A stretch of DNA of 64,000 nucleotides from Paenibacillus sp. FSL H8-0548 (GCF_038630985.1 NZ_CP152049.1:562001-626000), one strand, 5' to 3'. Positions 19,508 through 29,491 are shown, counted from the stretch's first letter. The notes: a model not told the origin generated them from the letters alone. Translations and numbers: made by a program.

Positions 19508-19702
19508 TTAGTCTTTTTTTTGTTTTTTCGTCCTCAACAATAAGAAGCACAAATAAAATATAGAAGCAAACAAAATTAAGTCTATAAAAAACTTGTACGA
19601 AAGGATATTTTTTGTCATATCGTAATCCATACCAAGCATTGAAAGAATGACTCGTGAAATAACGTATGCAAGAATTAAGCTCAAACCTATTCTTTTTTTC
19701 AT
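19508..19702 (-). CDS. Small hypothetical membrane protein
   Basis: A 64-residue protein with two hydrophobic segments (IGLSLILAYVISRVILSMLG and FFIDLILFASIFYLCFLLL) and a very basic tail RTKKQKKD. The minus-strand sequence GAGGCGATTTAAAC just before the ATG is a fair ribosome site, which separates this ORF from chance. It is AT-rich compared with the flanks. No family is recognised. Confidence 0.55.
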   Translation of the reverse strand: MKKRIGLSLILAYVISRVILSMLGMDYDMTKNILSYKFFIDLILFASIFYLCFLLLRTKKQKKD

Positions 19703-20159
19703 GTTTAAATCGCCTCGATTCTTTAAAATGATTTTCGGGACATGATGATTATCTCAACCTTCAAAAATTTTATCCTATTTAAGAAACGCTTATAGGTCCA
19801 GAACAATCAATCTGTTTTCATGACTTTCCCGATCATTTCAAGGGTTAGCCCTCTTGTCCATGCGCTGAAATCACTCCCCACATTGTAATAATCATGATTC
19901 TATAGTCTTTAGGACTTATTTACTATTCCTTCCAAAGAGTAACGAATCAGAGAGTGGGAGTCAACGAAAAAACGATTGGTATTTTCCGTAATGACATTTG
20001 CGTGGACTAAACTCAAAAAGTATGGTATTGAAGATGTAATACGACTTTGAGTAATACCTGAATCCGTGATAGAGACTTCTTGAAAACCATAGATTTTAAG
20101 AGGATATCTTCGTGAAATAGAGATAACAGCCCATTTCCCATGCAGTTAACTTCCGTGCT
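19703..20159. other. Spacer without a readable gene
   Basis: About 450 bases between the small membrane protein and the IS1380 fragment. Stops occur in all frames. Part of 19930-20159 may be the eroded 5' portion of the adjacent transposase, but no frame is long enough to show it. Confidence 0.35.
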
Positions 20160-20525
20160 TTCATTGGCTTGTTATGCCAAGGGAAGAGCGATTTTGATCA
20201 TATTGAACCTTTTCGCAAAGATATTTTCTTTTCTAAAGCGCTTGGCATTCGAAATTTCCCATCTAGCCCAACTATGCGTCAGCGTTTCGATCAAGCAGCC
20301 CCATCCGGTCAATGGTAAACCATTATTTGGGAGGAATCAGCCGATTTACTAAAACGGGCAAGAGCACCGCTTACTCCAATTGTGGTCCAATACGAGGATC
20401 GTGATTCTCAATCCTATTTACCACTTGATCTTGATGTTTCGCCCTTTGACAACTCCAAAACGAAGAAAGAAGGCGTATCACGAACCTACAAAGTAAACTG
20501 GCCCCTTAGTCAAGGACACTATTAA
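20160..20525 (+). pseudogene. IS1380-family transposase fragment
   Basis: One frame reads FIGLLCQGKSDFDHIEPFRK, then SPTMRQRFDQ, and after one TAA stop QYEDRDSQSYLPLDLDVSPFDNSKTKKEGVSRTYK. The LDLDVSPFDN segment carries the first catalytic Asp region of IS1380 transposases. Both ends are missing. The frame runs on into unrelated residues after TYK and stops at 20523-20525, so this is a dead remnant. Confidence 0.75.
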
Positions 20526-20572
20526 AAAAAGAGTGCTAAGCCACACATAAGAGATGATTCCTGTACTGAACG

Positions 20573-20905
20573 AGGCCACTGAAAAAGTCCAAAACTCATA
20601 AATAGGATACCATTCCCGGAATTTCTAGCGGAAGGGTGTCCTGTTTTCTTGTATAATAGAGGTAATCATAATTAGGTGGTGACCCGGATGATTTCAAACC
20701 AACAAACCTTAAACCTCAGTCCATATATGGGAATATATGATATTGTCGTACCTAAAGATAATAGGTTACGTCAGATTAATGACCTTGTAGACTTCTCGTT
20801 CGTCCATGAAGAACTAGAAGATAAATATTGCCTCGATAACGGTCGTAACGCAGTGCCTCCCATTCGAATGTTTAAGTATTTGTTGTTGAAATCGATCTCC
20901 GATCT
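20573..20905 (+). mobile_element. Left end of an IS1182-like element with truncated transposase
   Basis: ATG 20688 (GGTGGTGACCC upstream) starts MISNQQTLNLSPYMGIYDIV and continues to PPIRMFKYLLLKSISDLS, the standard N-terminal domain of IS1182 transposases. After about 72 residues the reading enters the antisense of another gene fragment, so the element is cut near 20905. CACTGAAAAAGTCC near 20577 is a plausible outer end. No catalytic domain remains. Confidence 0.78.
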
Positions 20906-21345
20906 GTCGATCGAACCATCTACACTTTCTATAAAATCGATTTCAGGCGGATTAAATAAAATCACTTTGTCATTTCTTTTCGTATAAATCTTTTGCAAGG
21001 CTATATTAGCCCGATCTTGTTCTTGCACTTCCTGCTTATCCTCTTCTGAGTCCCGAATATCCAATTGATGAAATCCGAACTCGTTCAATCAATAAATGGC
21101 ATTACAGGAAATCAGGGCATCCTCTAAATTCGAAGTTAAAATTAAGATCTGCTTTTCTTTCGAAAGGTCATCTAATATCCGTTTGAAATGACGACGATCT
21201 TGTTCTTCCAGGTAAAAATACGGTTCCTCTAGTACAAGTGTGGGCTGATGCGCAAAAAAGACGCGCAGCAATGTTACGTACATCCTTTTCGAGGGGCTTA
21301 GATTCTTGATTTTTACTTTCCTTTCTTCTTTTACAGCAAAAATAA
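20900..21345 (-). pseudogene. ABC ATPase-LytTR hybrid regulator fragment
   Basis: On the minus strand the frame gives RMYVTLLRVFFAHQPTLVLE and EPYFYLEEQDRRHFKRILDD (signature to Walker B/D-loop side of an ABC ATPase), then ILILTSNLEDALISCNAIY, an in-frame TGA at 21089-21091, and NEFGFHQLDIRDSEEDKQ leading to KVILFNPPEIDFIESVDG, the start of a LytTR DNA-binding domain. The C terminus is lost at the junction with the IS1182 end. Known relatives are single proteins with a degenerate ABC domain followed by LytTR. Confidence 0.65.
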
Positions 21346-21375
21346 TAGAAAAAAAGCATCGGGGGGTAAACCAGA

Positions 21376-22401
21376 ATGGAGAACATCCAACGACACTGGT
21401 GTGAAATTGAGAATAAACGAAATAGAGGTTGTGAATTGACCGCTCATTTGAATCGCATGTACAGTGCAGATGCCCTGGAGCATCAAGTGAAAGTTCCGTT
21501 CGAGATTGGAAACGGCTATTGGCAGCGTATGCGGCCACTTACTGCTGTCGAGTTGGTGCTTTGCGATGTGCGTTTTAATAAACATATGGTGATGAGCAGC
21601 AAAGAAGCAGAGGACTCGGCCGTTATTGGTTTTTGTCTGGGCGATCCGATCTGGTGGAATGTCGAGGGCAACAGGAAGGAGTTCGGACTTGATTCTGGCG
21701 AGGTGTCAGCTTTCTTCAACACGGAGAGCAGCAATTGCTGCGAGTATGATGTCCACCGGCATTTTCAGGGCTTAACCTTGAAGCTGAACCGGCAAATGGC
21801 CAGCCAATCGTTGCAGCATCTTCCCATCGATAAGGTAATGCATACTTTTTTTGAGAAAAAGGGACAATTATTCAGTAGTAAGATGACGCCAGGCATGAAG
21901 CAAATTACGCATGAAATTTTGCATTGTCGATACACGGGCGACGTGAAGCAGATTTATTTGAGTGCCAAGGTATTGGAGCTTATTGCCCTATACTTTAGTG
22001 AATCGCTGCTTCAGAAGCCGCTAACTATGCCGGATTTGTCCAGAACTGATCTTGCTGCCCTTCATCGGGCCAAAGAAATTTTGGATGCCAATCTGCTGAC
22101 GCCTCCAGGGCTAGGTGAATTAGCCAAGCAAGTATGCCTGAACGAATACAAGCTTAAAAAAGGTTTTAAGGAGCTGTTCGGTTTCCCGGTCCATGCCTAT
22201 GTGATTGATTGCAGGCTGACGGCGGCCTATTATATGCTGGAAGAGGGAGTTGTAAATATAACGGAGGCTGCTTATGCTGTGGGCTTTAGCAAGGCAGGTC
22301 ATTTCTCGGATCAGTTTAAGCGAAAATACGGGATGAAGCCGTCTGAATATTTCCCTCATCACCGGAAGCTGAGCGGGGAGCGTTTACTTCCTTCACAATA
22401 A
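21376..22401 (+). CDS. AraC-family regulator, PchR-like, of iron-siderophore uptake
   Basis: A 341-residue cytoplasmic regulator. The C-terminal about 100 residues hold the two AraC helix-turn-helix units (LGELAKQVCLNEYKLKKGFK and ITEAAYAVGFSKAGHFSDQF, ending KYGMKPSEYF). The N-terminal part matches PchR-type sensors. GGGGGGT lies before the ATG. PchR-like proteins bind an iron-siderophore and activate uptake genes. The Fur box and the uptake operon follow at once, which supports that role here. Intact, although it begins only about 30 bases from gene debris. Confidence 0.88.
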   Translation: MENIQRHWCEIENKRNRGCELTAHLNRMYSADALEHQVKVPFEIGNGYWQRMRPLTAVELVLCDVRFNKHMVMSSKEAEDSAVIGFCLGDPIWWNVEGNRKEFGLDSGEVSAFFNTESSNCCEYDVHRHFQGLTLKLNRQMASQSLQHLPIDKVMHTFFEKKGQLFSSKMTPGMKQITHEILHCRYTGDVKQIYLSAKVLELIALYFSESLLQKPLTMPDLSRTDLAALHRAKEILDANLLTPPGLGELAKQVCLNEYKLKKGFKELFGFPVHAYVIDCRLTAAYYMLEEGVVNITEAAYAVGFSKAGHFSDQFKRKYGMKPSEYFPHHRKLSGERLLPSQ

Positions 22402-22525
22402 TCCGGATTTGTCCTTTTACCCTCCCGATTTGGGTAGCAGCTGGCAGAGTAGGTATGAGATAGTAGGGCATATCGGCTGAATGACCCCCTAACGTGGATC
22501 GAAGCTCTTTTTTTTTAGCTTAATT

Positions 22526-22544
22526 GATAATGATAATCGTTATT
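22526..22544. promoter_or_regulatory. Fur box
   Basis: GATAATGATAATCGTTATT matches the 19-bp Fur consensus GATAATGATAATCATTATC at 17 positions. It lies about 110 bases before the siderophore-binding protein gene, so iron repression of the three-gene uptake operon is very likely. Confidence 0.9.
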
Positions 22545-22652
22545 GATTTTTCGATGGAGATGGAGAAACGAATACTTATGTAAAGGGACGGAATTCATTC
22601 AGTTGGCAACTACGCTAGAGCGTACCCAATACTGGAAAGGGTGGATGAAGAG

Positions 22653-23603
22653 ATGAAGAAGGTTTTAGTTTTGGCCATAGCATGCATGGTGTTTGTACTG
22701 TCAGCTTGCAGTAGTGCGAAGACAACAGGGGAAAAGGGAGAGAACGGTCAGGCAACGTTCAAAATGATTGAGAATGCTAGAGGGGACAAAATCAAATTGC
22801 CGCTTCATCCGGAGCGGATTGCTGATTTATCGGGATCAACGGAAGAACTGCTGCTTCTGGGAATTAAGCCGATTGCATCAGCAAATGCGGATTATGGAAC
22901 CCGGGAAGTATTCACTTCTACAATTAAGGACAAGTTGGACCCCGATACGATCAATTTGGGCTGGTATGCCGAGCCGATTAATATAGAGCTTGTCACAGCT
23001 ACTGAGCCGGATTTGATCATATTAGGGACGCTGTTCAATGAGGATTTGTACGAACAGTTGTCGCAAATTGCGCCAACGGTGGTTGTACCGCATCCTTATT
23101 ATGCCTGGAGGGAACGATTTGCCTTTCTGGCCGATCTTTTTGACCAAAAGGATGTAATGGATAAATGGCTGGTGGAGTATGAGCAGAAGGTTGTGGATTG
23201 GAAGGAGAAGCTATCGCCGATTATACAGGATGAAAGCTTTGCTATGATTGAAACCTATCCGAAAAATCTAGTGGCCTATTCATCTACAGGCAGTGCGGAG
23301 TTGATCTATAAAGACTTCGGCTTCAAACGCACAGAGGGCATTCCCGATCCGGATCATTGGGGAGGCAAGGAGATGAGTTTGGAAGGACTCACTGCCATTA
23401 ACCCGGATCATTTGCTGCTCATGGAGAACAGCGAGAACAAAATGAGTGATAGTAAAGTATGGAGTAATTTAAAGGCCGTTCAGCAGGACAATGTGTATCA
23501 AATTACAAATATCGATAACTACAATTATTCCTATACCGCAATGGGCAGGATGCATCTGCTCGACATGATTGGGTCACTTATTCTGGAGAAGCACAAACAG
23601 TAA
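22653..23603 (+). CDS. Iron-siderophore ABC transporter substrate-binding lipoprotein
   Basis: A 316-residue lipoprotein with lipobox LSACS (Cys about residue 19) and the class III periplasmic-binding fold of FeuA/FhuD-like proteins: HPERIADLSGSTEELLLLGI, ELVTATEPDLIILG and LTAINPDHLLLMENS. I prefer ATG 22653 (AAGGGTGG eight bases upstream) over GTG 22641. It would capture a ferric siderophore outside the membrane. Unusually, no FecCD-type permease follows; two exporter-like ABC half transporters do. Confidence 0.9.
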   Translation: MKKVLVLAIACMVFVLSACSSAKTTGEKGENGQATFKMIENARGDKIKLPLHPERIADLSGSTEELLLLGIKPIASANADYGTREVFTSTIKDKLDPDTINLGWYAEPINIELVTATEPDLIILGTLFNEDLYEQLSQIAPTVVVPHPYYAWRERFAFLADLFDQKDVMDKWLVEYEQKVVDWKEKLSPIIQDESFAMIETYPKNLVAYSSTGSAELIYKDFGFKRTEGIPDPDHWGGKEMSLEGLTAINPDHLLLMENSENKMSDSKVWSNLKAVQQDNVYQITNIDNYNYSYTAMGRMHLLDMIGSLILEKHKQ

Positions 23604-23688
23604 GCCGATCCGTTCTTATCTCAATCAAGTCGGCGGGTAATAATGAACCGGACAGGCTATTCAATCCTAACGTAAAGGAGTTATTGCC

Positions 23689-25623
23689 ATGGATTTGAAA
23701 TCTGAGTTATCGGGACTACTACAAGTTACTGCAGAGAAAAAGGGACTTCTGTCCGTGGCCGTCATTTTCTCGACGATCTCCAGCTTGCTGCAGGTGGCTC
23801 CTTTTGTTGCGGTATATCAAATTGTGCAGGAGCTTTTTCTCCATGCCAACGATCAGGCAGGTATAGACAAGAGTCTCATTATGTATTGGGGTCTTGCAGC
23901 ATTGGCGGCGTTAATCGGAGCTCTCATCACGCTCTATATTGGCGGTATGTGCTCGCATATTGCGGCCTTTGATATTTTATACCGATTAAGGGTTCGTCTT
24001 GCCGATCATGTGGCCAAAGTTCCCATGGGCTATCATACAAGAACTGCGACCGGAGAGTTGAAAAAAATTATCGAGGTCAGTGTCGAGAAAATTGAAAAAT
24101 TTATTGCTCATCAGCTTCCGGATACGGTCAGCGCCGTCATGATTCCTTTGTTGTTACTTGGTTATTTGTTCTGGCTGGATTGGAGGATGGCCTTGGTACT
24201 GCTCGTACCGATCAGCTTCGGCTACTGGCTGCAAGCCCGAATGTTTGCCACTGAAAGCGGGCGAAACACCTACCGTGATTTTCAATTTGCGGTGGAGGAA
24301 ATGAATGCAACAGGTGTGGAGTATGTTCGCGGGATGCCTGCTGTCAAAGTATTCGGTATTAAAGCGGACAGCTTTCTGACCTTCAGGTATGCAGTCGAGC
24401 GCTATCGGGATATATCGCTTCGGATAACCGACCTTTACAGAAGGCCATACGGTCTGTTTTTTCTAGTGGTTAGCTCGCTGTTCACATTCATCATTCCAGC
24501 AGGGCTAGCGCTTGCTTCCAATACGCCTGGCAATCTGGCGTTTACGGTTACCTTTGTACTGTTTCTGCTTATTACTCCAGGAATGGCAGTACCGCTGCTG
24601 AAGCTGATGCAAGCTGGGAGTGGCTTGCGGGAAATTGTGGAGGGCTACAAGCGGATTGAGACTGTGCTTGAGGAAGGGATTGTCGAAGAGCCTGCTGTTC
24701 CGAAAGACCCATCTTTCTATGACATTGCGTTTGAGCAGCTTTCCTTCGCCTATGAGAGGAGCGACAGCAAACATTACAAGCCTGTTCTCAAGGATATCCG
24801 TTTTGTGGCCAAGGCTGGTGAGATGACGGCACTTGTTGGTCCTTCGGGCGGCGGAAAATCTACAATTGCCCAATTGCTGCTGCGGTTTTGGGAGATCAAT
24901 GAAGGTCGTATTACGATTGGCGGCGTTCCGATCCAAGAGATCGGAACGGAGAAGCTGATGGACCTCGTATCGTTTGTTTTTCAGGATGTGCATCTCTTCT
25001 ACGATACAATCGAAGCCAATATCCGAATGGGCAATAGGACGGCTTCCAAGGAAGCTGTTAGAAAAGCTGCGACAATGGCTCGTTGTCATGAATTTATTGA
25101 GCAGCTTCCGCAAGGCTATGACACCATGATCGGGGAGGGAGGCACTTATCTGTCAGGCGGCGAAGCCCAGCGGGTATCTATCGCTCGGGCATTGCTCAAG
25201 GATGCTCCGATTTTAGTGCTGGATGAGGCAACCGCCTATGCGGATGCCGAAAATGAGTACCTAATTCAGCAGGCGTTGGCTAAGCTGGTGCAGGGGAAAA
25301 CAGTGCTTATTATTGCTCATCGGCTATCTTCCATACGGGCGGCAGAACAGATTCTGGTTATTCGACAAGGAGAAATTGTAGAGCGTGGCACTCATGACGA
25401 GCTTCGGGCATTACAGGGACTATATGAGCAGATGTGGAAATCCCATATAAGTGCTGCTTCTTGGAAGCTTGGGGCGGGACGGCCAACAGCCAGGGGCTCA
25501 GCAACTGCAGAAGCTGCCGGAACAACCGTAATGGCTGATATAGCTGGAGCTGCTTCTGCATCATCCAAAGATACTGTTGCGGATATACATCACGCTTCTG
25601 ATGGAAGGAGGGGGAAGCCATGA
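23689..25623 (+). CDS. ABC transporter with fused permease and ATPase, YbtP/IrtA-like
   Basis: A 644-residue half transporter: six-helix domain (about 1-330), then an ATPase with Walker A GPSGGGKST, Q-loop VFQDVHLF, signature LSGGEAQRVSIARAL, Walker B ILVLDEATAYAD and switch His AHRLS. A low-complexity Ala/Gly/Thr-rich tail of about 60 residues follows the ATPase. The fold is that of exporters, but YbtPQ and IrtAB of the same type import ferric siderophores. Its place after a Fur box and a siderophore-binding lipoprotein favours import. AAAGGAG lies upstream. The stop overlaps the next start by four bases. Confidence 0.9.
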   Translation: MDLKSELSGLLQVTAEKKGLLSVAVIFSTISSLLQVAPFVAVYQIVQELFLHANDQAGIDKSLIMYWGLAALAALIGALITLYIGGMCSHIAAFDILYRLRVRLADHVAKVPMGYHTRTATGELKKIIEVSVEKIEKFIAHQLPDTVSAVMIPLLLLGYLFWLDWRMALVLLVPISFGYWLQARMFATESGRNTYRDFQFAVEEMNATGVEYVRGMPAVKVFGIKADSFLTFRYAVERYRDISLRITDLYRRPYGLFFLVVSSLFTFIIPAGLALASNTPGNLAFTVTFVLFLLITPGMAVPLLKLMQAGSGLREIVEGYKRIETVLEEGIVEEPAVPKDPSFYDIAFEQLSFAYERSDSKHYKPVLKDIRFVAKAGEMTALVGPSGGGKSTIAQLLLRFWEINEGRITIGGVPIQEIGTEKLMDLVSFVFQDVHLFYDTIEANIRMGNRTASKEAVRKAATMARCHEFIEQLPQGYDTMIGEGGTYLSGGEAQRVSIARALLKDAPILVLDEATAYADAENEYLIQQALAKLVQGKTVLIIAHRLSSIRAAEQILVIRQGEIVERGTHDELRALQGLYEQMWKSHISAASWKLGAGRPTARGSATAEAAGTTVMADIAGAASASSKDTVADIHHASDGRRGKP

Positions 25624-27359
25624 AACATTATCTGACGAATCTGTCAGGTGGAAATCCTCGTACCCTTATCCCTTCGGCACTTGCCGCTATGTTGGATGGC
25701 GTGGTCAAGATCGTCCCCGCTGCTCTGCTGGCCGATCTATTTCATACGATGTATACCTTCTATACGGAGCCGGGTACTGCGTGGAATACCTGGCGGCTCT
25801 GGATGGTGGCGGCTGTACTGATTATTTGGCTGCCTGTCTCATACGCGGCATATTCATTGCTGTACAACAAAGCTTATAGAGCGGCGTATAGCCTAGCTGC
25901 TGCGGGTCGGATGAGTTTGGCTGAACATTTGCGCCGTCTCCCGTTAGGTTATTTCGGTAAGCGTGATCCGGCGGATATGACTAACCTGCTATTAAGCGAT
26001 TATGCTCAAGTCGAGCATACGATATCGCATAATGTGCCCCAGTTAATCAGTGCAGTGATGCTGCCTTTGCTGGCGTTTGGCGGCTTGCTGCTGTTGGATT
26101 GGCGGATGGCACTGGCGATGTTCGTGGCAGTGCCAGCAGGCCTGCTGCTGCTTTGGCTGACGGACGCGCTGCAGGTGCGCTTGAGCGAAGGGCACATCCG
26201 GGCCAAGAATGAAGCCGCCAACCGACTGCAGGAATATTTGAGCGGCATTCAAGAAATCAAAGCCCATAACATGGGGGGCAAGCGATTCGAACGTTTGCGT
26301 CTTGCCTTTGACGAGCTGAGGCAGGCTTCCATTCGGCTTGAAGGGTTAATGGGCCCACTCATTTTGGGAGCGACGCTGCTGACCCGCTCGGGCATGACGA
26401 TCATGATTGCAGCAGGGAGCAGTTGGCTTGCCGGAGGGACGCTTTCTTTGACCGTCTTTCTGCTGTTCTTACTTGTGGGCACCCGTATCTTCGACCCGCT
26501 GACCGCCGTATTGATGAACTATGGGGAGATTCGCTATTCCGCTTACAGTGCCCAGCGCATTATGGATATTCGGCGGGAGCAGCCGATGCCGGGAACGGGA
26601 AGTATTGACGAGAATGGCGCGATTGTATTCGACCAGATTACCTTCGGTTATCGGCCAGAAGCACCTGTTCTGAAGGAGCTGTCATTTACGATTCCGCCGC
26701 AGAGCATTACAGCCTTAGTGGGCCCGTCAGGCAGTGGGAAGAGCACAGTTTTGCGCTTGCTCGCTCGCTTCTGGGACGTCCAGCAAGGTGCTATCCGCAT
26801 TGGGGAGCAGACACTAGAACAGGCCGATACGGAGCAGCTGTTATCGCATATGTCGATGGTCTTTCAGGATGTATACCTCTTTCAAGATACCATTGGAAAT
26901 AATATCCGTATCGGCAAGCTGGATGCAACGCAAGCAGAGATTGAGGAGGCGGCCAGACGTGCCTGTTGCCATGAGTTTATTTCTAGGCTGCCTCAAGGGT
27001 ATGACACCCCGGTAGGCGAGGGCGGCTCCACATTGTCCGGCGGTGAGAAGCAGCGTATCTCCATTGCCCGCGCACTGCTCAAGAATGCATCGATCATTCT
27101 ACTCGACGAAGCAACGGCTTCGCTTGATCCGGAAAATGAAGCTGAGGTTCAGCAGGCCATCAATGAGTTGGTCGCAAGCAAGACGGTCATTATGATCGCC
27201 CACCGTCTGATGACCATTCAGCATGCGGACAAAATTCTGTTTCTCGAGCAGGGCAGGCTTGTAGAAGAAGGCACGCATGACGAGTTATGCTCACAGGCTG
27301 GACGCTATGCTAGCTTATGGAGATTACAGCAGGAAGCTGCAGGCTGGCAGCTCAAATAA
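25620..27359 (+). CDS. ABC transporter with fused permease and ATPase, YbtQ/IrtB-like
   Basis: A 579-residue partner half transporter. The membrane domain fills about 1-320. The ATPase has Walker A GPSGSGKST, Q-loop VFQDVYLF, signature LSGGEKQRISIARALL, Walker B IILLDEATASLD and AHRLM. All catalytic residues are present, so both ATP sites of the heterodimer could be active. GGAGGGGGAAGCC precedes the ATG. With its partner it would move the iron-siderophore, or a released siderophore, across the membrane. Confidence 0.9.
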   Translation: MKHYLTNLSGGNPRTLIPSALAAMLDGVVKIVPAALLADLFHTMYTFYTEPGTAWNTWRLWMVAAVLIIWLPVSYAAYSLLYNKAYRAAYSLAAAGRMSLAEHLRRLPLGYFGKRDPADMTNLLLSDYAQVEHTISHNVPQLISAVMLPLLAFGGLLLLDWRMALAMFVAVPAGLLLLWLTDALQVRLSEGHIRAKNEAANRLQEYLSGIQEIKAHNMGGKRFERLRLAFDELRQASIRLEGLMGPLILGATLLTRSGMTIMIAAGSSWLAGGTLSLTVFLLFLLVGTRIFDPLTAVLMNYGEIRYSAYSAQRIMDIRREQPMPGTGSIDENGAIVFDQITFGYRPEAPVLKELSFTIPPQSITALVGPSGSGKSTVLRLLARFWDVQQGAIRIGEQTLEQADTEQLLSHMSMVFQDVYLFQDTIGNNIRIGKLDATQAEIEEAARRACCHEFISRLPQGYDTPVGEGGSTLSGGEKQRISIARALLKNASIILLDEATASLDPENEAEVQQAINELVASKTVIMIAHRLMTIQHADKILFLEQGRLVEEGTHDELCSQAGRYASLWRLQQEAAGWQLK

Positions 27360-27659
27360 CAAAAATTCGAAATTTTTTAATAGGGGAAGCTCGCTAATTG
27401 TCCTTGTGGCAGCTTGCGGGCTTCTTCAATTTTGTTCCAACAGCTTGCACGTACTTTCCTTACCTATCATTAGGCTAAGAATGGCATTGAAAGTTTAAAA
27501 ATGCTCACTATATAACGGATTACATATATTGTAAGGTATTACTGAATCATGAATTTTACATTTTTCCCATTCCAAATGCTGAGGGGTGATGATTGAATCG
27601 TCTTAGCTGTATGGTTGCCGGGATGCAACCCGAATTTATTTAATGGGGAGGTAACACTT
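27360..27659 (+). promoter_or_regulatory. Spacer and leader before the secreted GH43 gene
   Basis: No gene is supported. An imperfect stem GAAGCTCGC/GCGGGCTTC around 27388-27426 with a T-rich flank may end the siderophore operon. A clean hairpin GGTTGC/GCAACC at 27613-27630 lies in the leader, before GGGGAGG at 27645-27651. Confidence 0.4.
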
Positions 27660-29474
27660 ATGAGAAAAAAGCTTTCGAGTCTGTTCTTGTCAGGAACCAT
27701 GCTGATATCCGTTTTCTTTTTCACTTCCTCTTCTTCCACTGCCGATACACCTGTCTTGTCTGGCAATCCTATTTTCACTAGCATTTTCACAGCCGATCCT
27801 TCTGCTCATGTTTGGAATGACGGACGTATCTATGTTTACGCGTCACATGATATATTTCCTTCCAGGGGCAGCGATTTAATGGATAAATACCATGTTTTCT
27901 CGTCGGATAATATGGTGGACTGGGTGGATGAAGGAGAAATTCTAAGTTCTGATGATGTGTCGTGGGGTCGACCGGAGGGCGGTTTTATGTGGGCCCCAGA
28001 TGCCGCTTTCAAGGATGGAACTTACTATTTCTATTTTCCTCATCCTAGCGATACGAATTGGAACGATTCATGGAAAATCGGTGTAGCAACAAGTGATAAG
28101 CCTACTGCGGATTTCACCGTCCAAGGCTATATAGAGGGGCTTCCAGGCAGTAATTTGATAGATCCCAGTGTATTTCGCGATGACGATGGTACCTATTACC
28201 TTTATGCGGGTGGTGGAGGTACGAGCTACGGTGTCAAGCTGGGTAGCGACATGATGTCATTAGACGGACCGATCAAGCAGTTCACTGAGCTGCAGGATTT
28301 CCATGAGGCCACTTGGGTCTTTAAGCGGGGAAGCCTGTATTACTTAATGTATTCGGACAATAATCCAGGTGGGAACCAGATGCGGTATGCAACCAGCAAT
28401 AATCCGCTTGGACCGTGGGTAAATCGAGGCGTAATTCTGGATCCGGTAAACAATAGCGAAACGTCGCATGGGTCTATCGTGGAATATAAGGGCAACTGGT
28501 ATATGTTTTACCATAACGGAGAAATTTCCTCCAACGGTACGCTGCGTTCCGTCTGCGTGGATCAGTTAAACTTCAATTCGGATGGGACGATTCAAAAGGT
28601 CGTACAGACGTCTGGGGGTGTCCCGGCTGTCGGACCGCGTTCCCATGCTACAGAGATCAAATATTATGATCTGATTAATGAGAGCTTTGATGAATATACC
28701 CAGAAAACAGAATATACGATGAATGGCAGCAACGTATCTATTGGAGGAGGGGCGACCCGTTCGGGTGGTACGGTTGAAAATATGCATACCCAAGGCTCCT
28801 ACATTCAGTTGAATGGCATCAACGGAGGCACAGGTGGCAAGGCACTCCTTACTGTGCTTTATGCATCTGGCGACAGCGGTACAGCCTTTAAGGTGGACGC
28901 TAGCGGTGATACGGCAGGAGATGGTTATTTTCTTTCCTTGCCTGGCACCGGAGGGTGGGGCAACAACACGGGCCGAAGCAACCGTCTAATTGATTTGAAC
29001 GCAGGCACGAATAACGTGATCAGGCTCGGCGGCGGAATGGGCGGAGCCAACGTAACTGGAGTCAGTGTATCGTTGGTCCCAACAACTAGTACAGTTACGG
29101 AATATGCGCTGAACGGAAGCAATGTGTCTGTTGGGGGTGGCGCGACTAAGTCAGGCGGAACGGTTGAAAATATGCATATTCCGGGTTCCTATTTCGAGCT
29201 GTCTGGCGTCAACGGCGGCTCTGGCGGCCAGGTGACTCTTACCGTGCTTTACGCTTCCGCGGACAACGCCGCAACTTTTAGAGTAAACAGCAGCGGTGAT
29301 CAGTCGGGGAACGGGTACTCTATTTCCCTGCCTGGCACAGGGGGCTGGAGTACTTTTACTGGCCAGGTTAGCCGGCAAATTGCTTTGAACCCAGGTGCCA
29401 ATAACGTGATTCGAATGAATGGTGGAATGGGAGGAGCCAACGTAAGCCGCATCATCGTATCGTCGACTCCTTAA
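27660..29474 (+). CDS. Secreted GH43 glycosidase with two C-terminal carbohydrate-binding repeats
   Basis: A 604-residue secreted enzyme; ATG 27660 follows GGGGAGG by eight bases. Signal peptide to about residue 28. The five-bladed GH43 propeller (about 35-345) has its three carboxylates: Asp46 in TADPSAHVW (base), Asp168 in NLIDPSVFRDDDG, and Glu216 in FHEATW (acid). Two related modules follow (about 358-480 and 485-604), each with EY-x-NGSNVS-x-GGGAT-x-SGGTVENMH and GGMGGANV, of the CBM35/CBM6-like beta-sandwich type. Likely an arabinofuranosidase or xylosidase on plant-wall polysaccharide; specificity is not readable. Monocistronic. Confidence 0.88.
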   Translation: MRKKLSSLFLSGTMLISVFFFTSSSSTADTPVLSGNPIFTSIFTADPSAHVWNDGRIYVYASHDIFPSRGSDLMDKYHVFSSDNMVDWVDEGEILSSDDVSWGRPEGGFMWAPDAAFKDGTYYFYFPHPSDTNWNDSWKIGVATSDKPTADFTVQGYIEGLPGSNLIDPSVFRDDDGTYYLYAGGGGTSYGVKLGSDMMSLDGPIKQFTELQDFHEATWVFKRGSLYYLMYSDNNPGGNQMRYATSNNPLGPWVNRGVILDPVNNSETSHGSIVEYKGNWYMFYHNGEISSNGTLRSVCVDQLNFNSDGTIQKVVQTSGGVPAVGPRSHATEIKYYDLINESFDEYTQKTEYTMNGSNVSIGGGATRSGGTVENMHTQGSYIQLNGINGGTGGKALLTVLYASGDSGTAFKVDASGDTAGDGYFLSLPGTGGWGNNTGRSNRLIDLNAGTNNVIRLGGGMGGANVTGVSVSLVPTTSTVTEYALNGSNVSVGGGATKSGGTVENMHIPGSYFELSGVNGGSGGQVTLTVLYASADNAATFRVNSSGDQSGNGYSISLPGTGGWSTFTGQVSRQIALNPGANNVIRMNGGMGGANVSRIIVSSTP

Positions 29475-29491
29475 AGCTCAGCAACAGAACT

